Source of the DNA: Flavobacteriaceae bacterium PS02334
GTDB lineage: Bacteria > Bacteroidota > Bacteroidia > Flavobacteriales > Flavobacteriaceae
DNA: 64,000 nucleotides
NCBI GenBank assembly: GCA_029959295.1
Contig: JASCOH010000008.1
Span: 62,001 to 126,000, forward strand
Direction of reading: 5' to 3'
The notes under the pieces are model-generated. The model saw only the letters and a program-made list of their open reading frames with translations, was not told the origin of the DNA and ran no database searches. Position numbers and translations under genes: made by a program. Position 1 is the stretch's first letter. Every line of letters starts with the position of its first letter. Shown here piece after piece: positions 24,791 through 31,096 of this stretch.

Positions 24791-25636
24791 CTAAAGGTCT
24801 TTATCCATATACTCTTCGAGGGAAATCTTAAGTTGGTCTAAAAACGCCGTCCGTGAGCCTGCCCTTGTTTTCATACGGTGGAAAGAATGATGTATATCGT
24901 TCAAGGGCGTTCGGAACAAGATTTGAAAAATCAAGGCTAATTTTCTGATGCCTATTTTGCCGTGTGCAATAGAATTGGAAGCATACAAGGCGTAAATCAA
25001 TTCAATAAGCGCATTTTGTGAATTAGTCCACGAAATGTCTTTGTTTCCATCCCCGTTTATTAAAATGGTATCAGGTTTTTTTTCGGGGTTTATTTTAGTA
25101 AGCAAAAAAGTATATAGTAATTCATTGGCTATAATATGGGCAACTTTGTTATCGTAATAGGTTGAAAAGCTAAGGTCAATTTCAAATACACTACTCTTTA
25201 GCCCATCGTGATAATTGATTTTTCCGAGCCTGAAATAATTATGGTCACGGTCTGTTCTGCCTGCTCGATAGTACCTGTAAAAATCCTCATTGGATATGCT
25301 TTCCTTATATTCGGATTTCAGGATTTTCAGTTGATTTTCAAAATAGCTTTGGTGTATTCTCCCAGTACTTACTGGGCAGGTAGTTTCAATACGGAATACC
25401 TTATTGTAATAAATGAGTTTTCCTAAAATCTGCGGTTTAATGTTCTTGAAAAAATTGATTTCCTGCTGTTCGTCTTTAAATCCAGTTTGTAAGGTTTTCA
25501 TCTTTATAGTAAACAGCATTTCCTTTAGGAACAAGGTCATTTGGTATGCCTCATCCGCAGTTCGCATCATTTTAGAAGATAGCTTGTCTTCCTGACGCTG
25601 AATTTCCGATAATATTTTGTTCAACACGATTTCCAT
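24791..25636 (-). CDS. rteC: RteC family regulator, copy 2
   Basis: A 281-residue RteC-domain protein, a diverged paralogue of the product of 12498-13319. Shared blocks are GFKDEQQEINFFKNIKPQI, LIYYN, FYRYYR, YDNKVAHIIANEL and ALIELIYALYAS; overall identity looks modest, so this is an old duplication or independent acquisition and not a recent copy. It lies directly upstream of the excision-type operon on the same strand, which is the RteC position expected from CTnDOT, so I take this copy as the likely excision activator. The start at 25636 is supported by alignment with copy 1. It is the last ICE gene recognised before the chromosome. Confidence 0.82.
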   Translation of the reverse strand: MEIVLNKILSEIQRQEDKLSSKMMRTADEAYQMTLFLKEMLFTIKMKTLQTGFKDEQQEINFFKNIKPQILGKLIYYNKVFRIETTCPVSTGRIHQSYFENQLKILKSEYKESISNEDFYRYYRAGRTDRDHNYFRLGKINYHDGLKSSVFEIDLSFSTYYDNKVAHIIANELLYTFLLTKINPEKKPDTILINGDGNKDISWTNSQNALIELIYALYASNSIAHGKIGIRKLALIFQILFRTPLNDIHHSFHRMKTRAGSRTAFLDQLKISLEEYMDKDL

Positions 25637-25795
25637 AGCTTTGACGTTTAGATATTGGGACTATTTGTTTCGGAACTACATCTTGGTTGATTTGCCAAAA
25701 CTTGGAAATAATATTGAACCCATTATCACATAGTGACCCCATATTGGGAAAGATTTATTTTAAATCGCTCATACTATGGATATATGAAAAAACGG

Positions 25796-25834
25796 AAAAA
25801 GGGTTAAGTGTCTTCCGACTTAACCCTTTTTTTT
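25796..25834. terminator. Bidirectional terminator near the ICE right edge
   Basis: AAAAAGGGTTAAGT pairs with ACTTAACCCTTTTT around an 8-nt loop, flanked by A and T runs, so it can act on both strands. It separates the ICE control region from the small gene at 25870. Confidence 0.75.
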
Positions 25835-25835
25835 A

Positions 25836-25845
25836 TTAAATTTGC
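25836..25845 (+). promoter_or_regulatory. -7 promoter box and possible attachment core
   Basis: TAAATTTG (25837-25844) matches the Bacteroidetes -7 consensus TAnnTTTG, 25 bp before the start at 25870. The ten bases TTAAATTTGC differ in one position from the GTAnnTTTGC core at which CTnDOT inserts, so this may also be the right attachment site. No second copy is available in the window for comparison. Confidence 0.35.
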
Positions 25846-25869
25846 AATAATGATTTACAAGGTAATCAG

Positions 25870-26076
25870 ATGAAAGCGAGTGAAGTAAGCACCATTACTA
25901 AATCGTTACTGATAGCACCCCCGGTTCTTGTAAACTACTCTTTATTAGCTACTTTTGGCTATATTAATCTTTTTAAAGAAAAAAACAAAAGGATAGTCGC
26001 TGACATCGGGGCTATTGGAGAAAGGTTTTCGCATTTTTTGGAAGCTTTCCGATCCTTGCGTAAAAACCGTTGCTAG
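25870..26076 (+). CDS. Small hypothetical protein at the ICE/chromosome junction
   Basis: A 68-residue open reading frame that I do not recognise. It has a hydrophobic stretch (about residues 13-33, LLIAPPVLVNYSLLATFGYI) and a basic C-terminus (SLRKNRC). A good -7 box lies 25 bp upstream and a terminator before that, so it could be expressed. It may equally be the remnant of a gene cut by ICE insertion, or an ICE end gene. No motif supports a function. Confidence 0.4.
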   Translation: MKASEVSTITKSLLIAPPVLVNYSLLATFGYINLFKEKNKRIVADIGAIGERFSHFLEAFRSLRKNRC

Positions 26077-26082
26077 AAAACT

Positions 26083-26131
26083 GCTGATTCACAGATTTCC
26101 GAAATCATTCTTAATCTGTAAATCTGTGGCC
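26083..26131. repeat. ATCTGTGG-type flavobacterial intergenic repeat
   Basis: CACAGATTT and, 28 bp further on, AAATCTGTGG form an inverted pair. Related ATCCGC/AATCTGTG words recur at 27395-27450. Such words are common in intergenic DNA of Flavobacteriia. Confidence 0.4.
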
Positions 26132-26167
26132 AAAAAAAAGGAATCAGAGCCTTAAAAAATAAAACTT

Positions 26168-26175
26168 TATCTTTG
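26168..26175 (+). promoter_or_regulatory. Promoter -7 box, TATCTTTG
   Basis: Exact match to TAnnTTTG, 18 bp before the start of the small basic protein gene. No clear -33 box is seen. Confidence 0.5.
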
Positions 26176-26193
26176 CCATAAAGAATTTAAGCT

Positions 26194-26364
26194 ATGTCAA
26201 AAGGACCCGAAAAAAACACAAAAAATAAGGCTTTGCATACCAAATTATTAAATCGCAAGAAAGCCAAACTCCAAGAAGAAAAAAGAGAAAAAACCGCACG
26301 AATGAAAGCTTTGGTGGCTAAAATGAATCAGCAGAAAAAAGATGATGAATCGAAAACAGAATAA
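26194..26364 (+). CDS. Small highly basic protein, 56 residues
   Basis: ATG 26194 to TAA 26362-26364 encodes a 56-residue protein very rich in Lys, Glu and Gln (starting MSKGPEKNTKNKALHTKL and containing a KKAKLQEEKREKTARMK helix). The strict -7 box TATCTTTG at 26168 and the helical, charged composition support a real gene. It could bind nucleic acid or ribosomes, but there is no recognised domain. It is the first clearly flavobacterial gene after the ICE. Confidence 0.6.
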   Translation: MSKGPEKNTKNKALHTKLLNRKKAKLQEEKREKTARMKALVAKMNQQKKDDESKTE

Positions 26365-26478
26365 ATTCATCCTCTAAATTAGAACCATTGTAAATTGAGC
26401 TTCTATGGGCAAAAACAGCACAAAACCTTCATTTCCTTCAAATATATTTTGTCATCTTTGAACTCAAAAAAGAGATTC

Positions 26479-26706
26479 ATGAGTAAGACAAAATTAACCG
26501 TTACTAAAAACGGATTTATAAAAATTGATGGCGATTTCGAAATTGTAGATCAAGAAGGAAAAGTGTATGATTTACAAGGCAGAACTGCGCTAGGACTTTG
26601 CCGTTGCGGCTTGTCGGCAAACAAACCTTTTTGCGATGGCGCGCACCGAAATGGTTTTGAACACGATGCAGTTGCATTTGATTTGCCACCTATGAAAGTG
26701 AAATAA
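26479..26706 (+). CDS. CDGSH iron-sulfur domain protein
   Basis: A 75-residue protein with the CDGSH signature CRCGLSANKPFCDGAH (about residues 47-62), which binds a redox-active [2Fe-2S] cluster through three Cys and one His. The short length and lack of a membrane anchor fit bacterial stand-alone CDGSH proteins; roles in iron/redox handling are proposed for the family. ATG 26479 is chosen over an in-frame upstream alternative start at 26395 because the added residues have no family similarity and overlap a promoter-like CATCTTTG. A terminator follows, so it is monocistronic. Confidence 0.88.
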   Translation: MSKTKLTVTKNGFIKIDGDFEIVDQEGKVYDLQGRTALGLCRCGLSANKPFCDGAHRNGFEHDAVAFDLPPMKVK

Positions 26707-26726
26707 GAAACTTTAGAATTATAAGG

Positions 26727-26756
26727 AAAGCTACATTCAAAATGTGGCTTTTTTGT
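26727..26756 (+). terminator. Rho-independent terminator after the CDGSH gene
   Basis: AAAGCTACATT and AATGTGGCTTT pair with one mismatch around a 3-nt loop, followed by a T-run. Confidence 0.7.
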
Positions 26757-26839
26757 TTTTTGCCTCAAGTTAAATTTAGAAAAAATTTTATCAATCAACT
26801 ATTTAATTGAAATTTGCACCTACTTTAAAATTTGAAAAA

Positions 26840-27379
26840 ATGGAATTCGGGAAAATAATAGTTTCAGAAACAGCAATGAACAGCGAGAATCCACACGATG
26901 TGATTCTGTCAAATATTTCGATAATCAATTTAATGCGCGAAGAAAAAGTCGACGACGATTTGATTCACGAAGACGCTTTGATGAGCTATTATCTGGATTA
27001 TTATTGGACACAACTTTCAGAAGGAAATTTTGCGCAATTCGTCCACAAATCAGGTTGGGACAAAGAATTGAACGAACTTATCGAAGAAGGTTTGGCGTTA
27101 ATCGGAGCCGAAAAACATTTGGAATTGTTTCAACAGCAATCCAAAAAAGTAAAACTGATGAGCAGCGTAAAACTCAATAAATTCTTGAAAGGAAAGTTGG
27201 AAGGCTTAAATCCAGTAAGAGATTCCTTGAACAGCGATACTTTTTTTGAATTGGAAGAAAATCTGATCACATTAAATGCCAATTTCTTAAAATCACATCC
27301 CGATTTTGAAGTGCTTTCGGTTGATGAAATTTTTGAAACTTTAGAAGAATTTGTAGGTCACGAAATCAAAAGAATATAA
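26840..27379 (+). CDS. DUF4375/DMP19-like protein
   Basis: A 179-residue acidic protein. The central part (YYLDYYWTQLSEGNFAQFVHKSGWDKELNELIEEGLALIGAEKHLELF at about 50-97) resembles DUF4375, the fold of the Neisseria DNA-mimic protein DMP19, with its GGFxQF-like element followed by a long helix and an IGA turn. The many acidic residues would allow DNA mimicry, but the family is broad and the function here is unknown. ATG 26840 is used; an in-frame TTG at 26807 overlaps the promoter-like AAATTTGC. It is alone between two intergenic repeats. Confidence 0.6.
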   Translation: MEFGKIIVSETAMNSENPHDVILSNISIINLMREEKVDDDLIHEDALMSYYLDYYWTQLSEGNFAQFVHKSGWDKELNELIEEGLALIGAEKHLELFQQQSKKVKLMSSVKLNKFLKGKLEGLNPVRDSLNSDTFFELEENLITLNANFLKSHPDFEVLSVDEIFETLEEFVGHEIKRI

Positions 27380-27394
27380 TTTCATAAAATAAAA

Positions 27395-27450
27395 AAATCC
27401 GCTCAAATCTGTGTCATCCTCAAAAATCCGCGTTCCATAAAAAAATCCGC
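27395..27450. repeat. Cluster of AAATCCGC/AAATCTGTG words
   Basis: Three copies of AAATCCGC and one of AAATCTGTG fall within 56 bp between the DUF4375 gene and trhO. They resemble the words at 26083-26131 and look like a dispersed intergenic repeat. Confidence 0.4.
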
Positions 27451-27498
27451 AAAATTCCCACATGATATTTGTCATTTTCAAATAACTAAAGTTTTGTC

Positions 27499-27506
27499 TA
27501 TTTTTG
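27499..27506 (+). promoter_or_regulatory. Promoter -7 box for trhO
   Basis: TATTTTTG matches TAnnTTTG, 50 bp before the trhO start. Confidence 0.45.
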
Positions 27507-27556
27507 CACCCGATTCTAAAAACAGAATCAAAATTCTCACTTAAAACGTTTATAGC

Positions 27557-28936
27557 ATGCAACTGTACAACACCTTAAGCGCAGAAGAAAGAGCCGAGCT
27601 GATTGACCAAGCCGGAAAACAAAGACTGACTTTGTCTTTCTATGCGTATGCCAAAATTGAAGATCCTAAAAAATTTCGCGACGATTTATTTATAGTTTGG
27701 AATGAACTTGACGCCTTGGGACGAACTTATGTCGCCCACGAAGGAATCAACGCCCAGATGTCAGTTCCTGCAGAAAATTTTGAAGCTTTCCGTGAAACTT
27801 TGGAAGCTTATGATTTCATGAAAGGCATCCGCTTGAATGTGGCTGTGGAGCATGACGACCATTCTTTTTTGAAATTGACCGTGAAAGTCCGCGATAAAAT
27901 TGTGGCCGACGGATTGAACGACGAAACTTTTGACGTGACAAATATCGGTGTTCACTTGAAAGCAAAAGAATTCAACGAAATTTTAGAAGATCCGAATACT
28001 ATTGTCGTAGATTTCAGAAACCACTATGAAAGCGAAATCGGCCATTTTAAAGGTGCGATTACGCCAGACGTAGAAACTTTTCGTGAATCTTTGCCAATTA
28101 TCAACGAGCAGTTGAAAGATTTCAAGGAAGATAAAAACTTGGTAATGTATTGCACTGGCGGCATTCGCTGCGAGAAAGCTTCGGCTTATTTCAAGCACCA
28201 AGGATTTAAAAATGTATTCCAATTAGAAGGCGGTATTATCAATTATGCCAAGCAAATCAAGGAAGAAAACATTGAAAGCAAATTCTTAGGAAAAAACTTC
28301 GTGTTTGACCACAGATTGGGCGAAAGAATCACCGACGATATTTTATCGCAATGCCACCAATGCGGGAAACCGTGCGACAATCATACGAATTGCGAAAACG
28401 AAGGCTGCCATTTATTGTTCATCCAATGTGACGAATGCAAAGCCGAAATGGAAAACTGCTGTTCGACTGAATGCCAAGAAATCATCCACATGTCATTGGC
28501 AGACCAAGTAAAAATGCGCCGCGGCGTAAAAAACGGCAACATGATTTTCAGAAAAGGAAAGTCAGAAAATTTAAAATTCAAACATTCTGGAGCTTTATCA
28601 GATGTAGCGCTGGCCAAAGCAGATCTTACCGAAAGCGAAATTGCAAAGCCAAAAGACATCCGCCAGAAGATAAAAATCAAGAAGACTTTAATCGGAAAAG
28701 CAGAACATTATTTTCCAAAATCAGAAGTCGGACAATTCTTGATGGAAAAAGACACGCTTAAAATAGGCGACAACATCTTGATTTCCGGACCAACAACAGG
28801 AAACCAGACGCTAAAAATCACAGCCATGTATGTCAACGGAAAACAGAATGATGAAGCAAAAGAAGGAGATAAAGTAACTTTCAGTCTGCCATTCAGAATT
28901 CGCCTTTCTGACAAATTATATAAGATTTTAGAATAG
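27557..28936 (+). CDS. trhO: tRNA uridine(34) hydroxylase TrhO (rhodanese family), with extra C-terminal domain
   Basis: A 459-residue UPF0176/TrhO protein. TrhO makes 5-hydroxyuridine at tRNA position 34 using oxygen. An N-terminal acylphosphatase-like domain (LSFYAYAKIEDP to about residue 110) is followed by a rhodanese domain with the active-site loop YCTGGIRC (about 198-205) and a Cys-rich Rhodanese_C segment with paired CxxC motifs (about 258-305). From about residue 375 there is a further beta-rich segment (FPKSEVGQFL, KIGDNILISGP, EGDKVTFSLPF) that resembles the C-terminal barrel of U32 peptidases such as TrhP. E. coli TrhO is about 350 residues, so this is a long form. Confidence 0.85.
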   Translation: MQLYNTLSAEERAELIDQAGKQRLTLSFYAYAKIEDPKKFRDDLFIVWNELDALGRTYVAHEGINAQMSVPAENFEAFRETLEAYDFMKGIRLNVAVEHDDHSFLKLTVKVRDKIVADGLNDETFDVTNIGVHLKAKEFNEILEDPNTIVVDFRNHYESEIGHFKGAITPDVETFRESLPIINEQLKDFKEDKNLVMYCTGGIRCEKASAYFKHQGFKNVFQLEGGIINYAKQIKEENIESKFLGKNFVFDHRLGERITDDILSQCHQCGKPCDNHTNCENEGCHLLFIQCDECKAEMENCCSTECQEIIHMSLADQVKMRRGVKNGNMIFRKGKSENLKFKHSGALSDVALAKADLTESEIAKPKDIRQKIKIKKTLIGKAEHYFPKSEVGQFLMEKDTLKIGDNILISGPTTGNQTLKITAMYVNGKQNDEAKEGDKVTFSLPFRIRLSDKLYKILE

Positions 28937-28959
28937 AATATTTCTTCAATTTTTACGTT

Positions 28960-28992
28960 AAACCTATTTCATGTGAGTGAGATAGGTTTTTT
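28960..28992 (+). terminator. Rho-independent terminator after trhO
   Basis: AACCTATTTC and GAGATAGGTT pair with one G-T around a 10-nt loop and are followed by TTTTTTG. Confidence 0.7.
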
Positions 28993-29123
28993 GTTTTAGG
29001 CTTAAATGTTTTGAAAATGAGCAAGTTTCTGCCTTTGCAAGTTCAAATTAAAAATTGCTATCTTTACGCTCAAAACATTTTACGAATTTTAAGTTGCGTA
29101 AATCGCGACATCTATATAAAATT

Positions 29124-30623
29124 ATGGCCTGTACAAGTTGTTCAACGTCTGATGGCAGTGCGCCAAAAGGCTGTCAAAATAAAGGGACTTGCGGCACCGA
29201 TAGCTGCAATAAATTAACGGTCTTCGATTGGCTCTCAAACATGAGCCTTCCCAACGGAGAAGCGCCTTTTGACTGTGTAGAAATACGCTTTAAAAATGGG
29301 CGAAAAGAATTTTACAGAAATACAGAAAAACTGACTTTAAGCATTGGAGATATTGTCGCAACAGAAGCGTCTCCAGGCCACGACATTGGAATCATCACTT
29401 TGACCGGAGAATTGGTTAAAATTCAGATGAAGAAAAAAGGCGTGAATCACAAAAGTGCAGAAATAGCAAAAATCTACAGAAAAGCCTCTCAAAAAGATAT
29501 CGATATTTGGTCAGAAGCGCGTGCAAAAGAAGAGCCGATGAAAGTTCGTGCCCGTGAATTGGCGATTGCCCAAAAACTAGAAATGAAAATTTCTGATATC
29601 GAATTTCAAGGCGACGGCTCAAAGGCGACTTTTTATTACACCGCCAATGACCGTGTCGATTTTCGTATGCTGATTAAGGATTTTGCGAAGGAATTCAGTA
29701 CTAGAATTGAGATGAAACAAGTAGGTTTTCGTCAAGAAGCCGCACGTTTGGGCGGTATCGGTTCTTGCGGAAGAGAGCTTTGCTGTTCGACTTGGCTTAC
29801 GGATTTCAGAAGCGTAAATACTTCTGCGGCAAGATACCAGCAACTGTCATTGAATCCGCAGAAATTGGCGGGACAATGCGGGAAACTAAAGTGTTGCTTG
29901 AACTATGAATTAGACACTTACATGGATGCTTTGAAAAGTTTTCCTGATTTTGATACCAAATTGCATACCGACGCCGGCGATGCGATCTGCCAAAAACAAG
30001 ACATTTTTAAGGGATTGATGTGGTTTGCTTATACGAATAATTTTGCCAACTGGCACGTTTTAAAAATTGAGCAGGTCAACGAAATTATTGCTGAAAACAA
30101 GCAAAAAAGAAAAGTGGCGTCGCTTGAAGACTATGCTTTGGAAGAAGTAAAAGAACCGCTTCAAGATTTCAACAATGCGATGGGACAAGAGAGTTTGACG
30201 CGTTTTGACCAGCCGAAGAAAAAGAAAAGACCAAACAAAAAACGCAAAGAAGGCGAAGCTGTCGGAAACGGTCCGGCGATTCAAAGACCTGCTGGAGAAA
30301 GAACGCAGAGCCAAAAAATTGTTCCGAATAAAAAGCCGAACCCAAACCAGAATCCGAATGCCAATCCACAAGGAAAAGCGCCAAATTCTGAACCAAAATC
30401 AAATCAGAATCCAAACGTAAATCCGCAAGGGAAAGCACAAAATAGAGAACAAAAGCCGAATCCAAACCAAAATGCCAATCCGCAGGAAAAAGCGCCAAAC
30501 GCTGGACCAAAGTCGAATCCAAACAGAAATAACAATCAAAAAAACAGGCCGCCAAGACCTGCAAACGAGAATAAACCTGATAACAAAATAATACCCGCTA
30601 AGAAAAATGATCCTGAGAAATAG
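29124..30623 (+). CDS. ricT: PSP1-domain protein, RicT/YaaT family
   Basis: A 499-residue protein. It has a Cys-rich N-terminus (CTSCS, CQNKGTCGTDSC within residues 3-28), then a PSP1 domain with GGIGSCGRELCCSTWL and CGKLKCCLNYE (about 210-255). In Bacillus RicT forms an Fe-S-containing complex that influences RNase Y and competence; Bacteroidetes commonly code this protein just before gldH. The last 110 residues are a disordered Pro/Asn/Gln/Lys tail with internal repeats. ATG 29124 is used because the upstream extension from 29055 is not family-like and overlaps the promoter region. The stop overlaps the gldH start by 17 bp. Confidence 0.82.
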   Translation: MACTSCSTSDGSAPKGCQNKGTCGTDSCNKLTVFDWLSNMSLPNGEAPFDCVEIRFKNGRKEFYRNTEKLTLSIGDIVATEASPGHDIGIITLTGELVKIQMKKKGVNHKSAEIAKIYRKASQKDIDIWSEARAKEEPMKVRARELAIAQKLEMKISDIEFQGDGSKATFYYTANDRVDFRMLIKDFAKEFSTRIEMKQVGFRQEAARLGGIGSCGRELCCSTWLTDFRSVNTSAARYQQLSLNPQKLAGQCGKLKCCLNYELDTYMDALKSFPDFDTKLHTDAGDAICQKQDIFKGLMWFAYTNNFANWHVLKIEQVNEIIAENKQKRKVASLEDYALEEVKEPLQDFNNAMGQESLTRFDQPKKKKRPNKKRKEGEAVGNGPAIQRPAGERTQSQKIVPNKKPNPNQNPNANPQGKAPNSEPKSNQNPNVNPQGKAQNREQKPNPNQNANPQEKAPNAGPKSNPNRNNNQKNRPPRPANENKPDNKIIPAKKNDPEK

Positions 30624-31092
30624 TTTCCTGATTCTTTTTACAGTTTTGCTGCTGGTTTCCTGCGATAAAAAAAGGGTTTTCGACCAATATAAAACGGTTG
30701 GAGAGGCTTGGCAGAAAGACAGCATTGCGAGTTTTACTTACAATAATCAAGACACGACTGAACGATATGACTTGTTCTTGAATCTGCGTTCTAACAATGA
30801 TTATCCGTTTAATAACATCTTTTTGATTGTTTCAATGGAAACTCCGGGAGGTATGACAAAAGTCGATACGCTTCAATACCAAATGGCCGAAGCAGACGGA
30901 AAATTATTAGGCGAAGGATTTTCAGATGTAAAAGAAAGCAAGCTTTTTTATAAAGAAAAATATAAATTTTCAGCTATCGGAGATTACAAAATCGGGATAC
31001 AGCAAGCCGTTCGCCAGTCAGGAAAAGTGGCCGGAGAGAAGGAATTGAAAGGTATTACCGAAGTAGGCTTTAGAATAGAAAAATTAGACTAA
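30607..31092 (+). CDS. gldH: Gliding motility lipoprotein GldH
   Basis: A 161-residue lipoprotein with a lipobox ending in C19 (LLLVSC) and the GldH pattern VFDQYKTVGEAWQKD, YDLFLNLRSNNDYPFNNIFL and GDYKIGIQQAVR. In Flavobacterium johnsoniae GldH is required for gliding and full function of the type IX secretion apparatus; it sits in the cell envelope, probably outer membrane. Its start lies inside the end of ricT and PBP1A follows after 4 bp, the usual gene order in the family. Together with the sorting tail on the M43 protease this shows a type IX secreting host. Confidence 0.9.
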   Translation: MILRNSFLILFTVLLLVSCDKKRVFDQYKTVGEAWQKDSIASFTYNNQDTTERYDLFLNLRSNNDYPFNNIFLIVSMETPGGMTKVDTLQYQMAEADGKLLGEGFSDVKESKLFYKEKYKFSAIGDYKIGIQQAVRQSGKVAGEKELKGITEVGFRIEKLD

Positions 31093-31096
31093 CGTT

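Larger units (their letters stand above)
1..25836. mobile_element. Right-hand part of a CTnDOT/RteC-type integrative and conjugative element
   Basis: The stretch carries the standard Bacteroidetes ICE gene set: ParA/TraA, DUF3408, TraD, MobA, MobB relaxase, TraG coupling protein, two RteC proteins, topoisomerase III, DUF3945, DUF1896, a methylase-helicase and two excisionase-like HTH proteins. From about 26,150 onward all genes are ordinary flavobacterial housekeeping genes. The right boundary is inferred to lie between the rteC start at 25636 and about 25,850. The left boundary, the integrase and the traE-traQ genes are not in the window. The backbone is visibly richer in GC than the chromosome, while the defence cassette (179-4491) and the HxlR/dehydrogenase/rteC patch (10.9-13.3 kb) are AT-rich, so the element looks mosaic. 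Confidence 0.85.

Noticed and set aside
25870-26076. Possible integrase or transposase fragment at the ICE edge
   Set aside because: None of the tyrosine or serine recombinase motifs can be seen in the 68 residues.
30290-30560. Periodic sequence suggestive of a CRISPR array
   Set aside because: The period is in coding frame, units are imperfect and in-frame in ricT; there are no unique spacers and no cas genes in the window.
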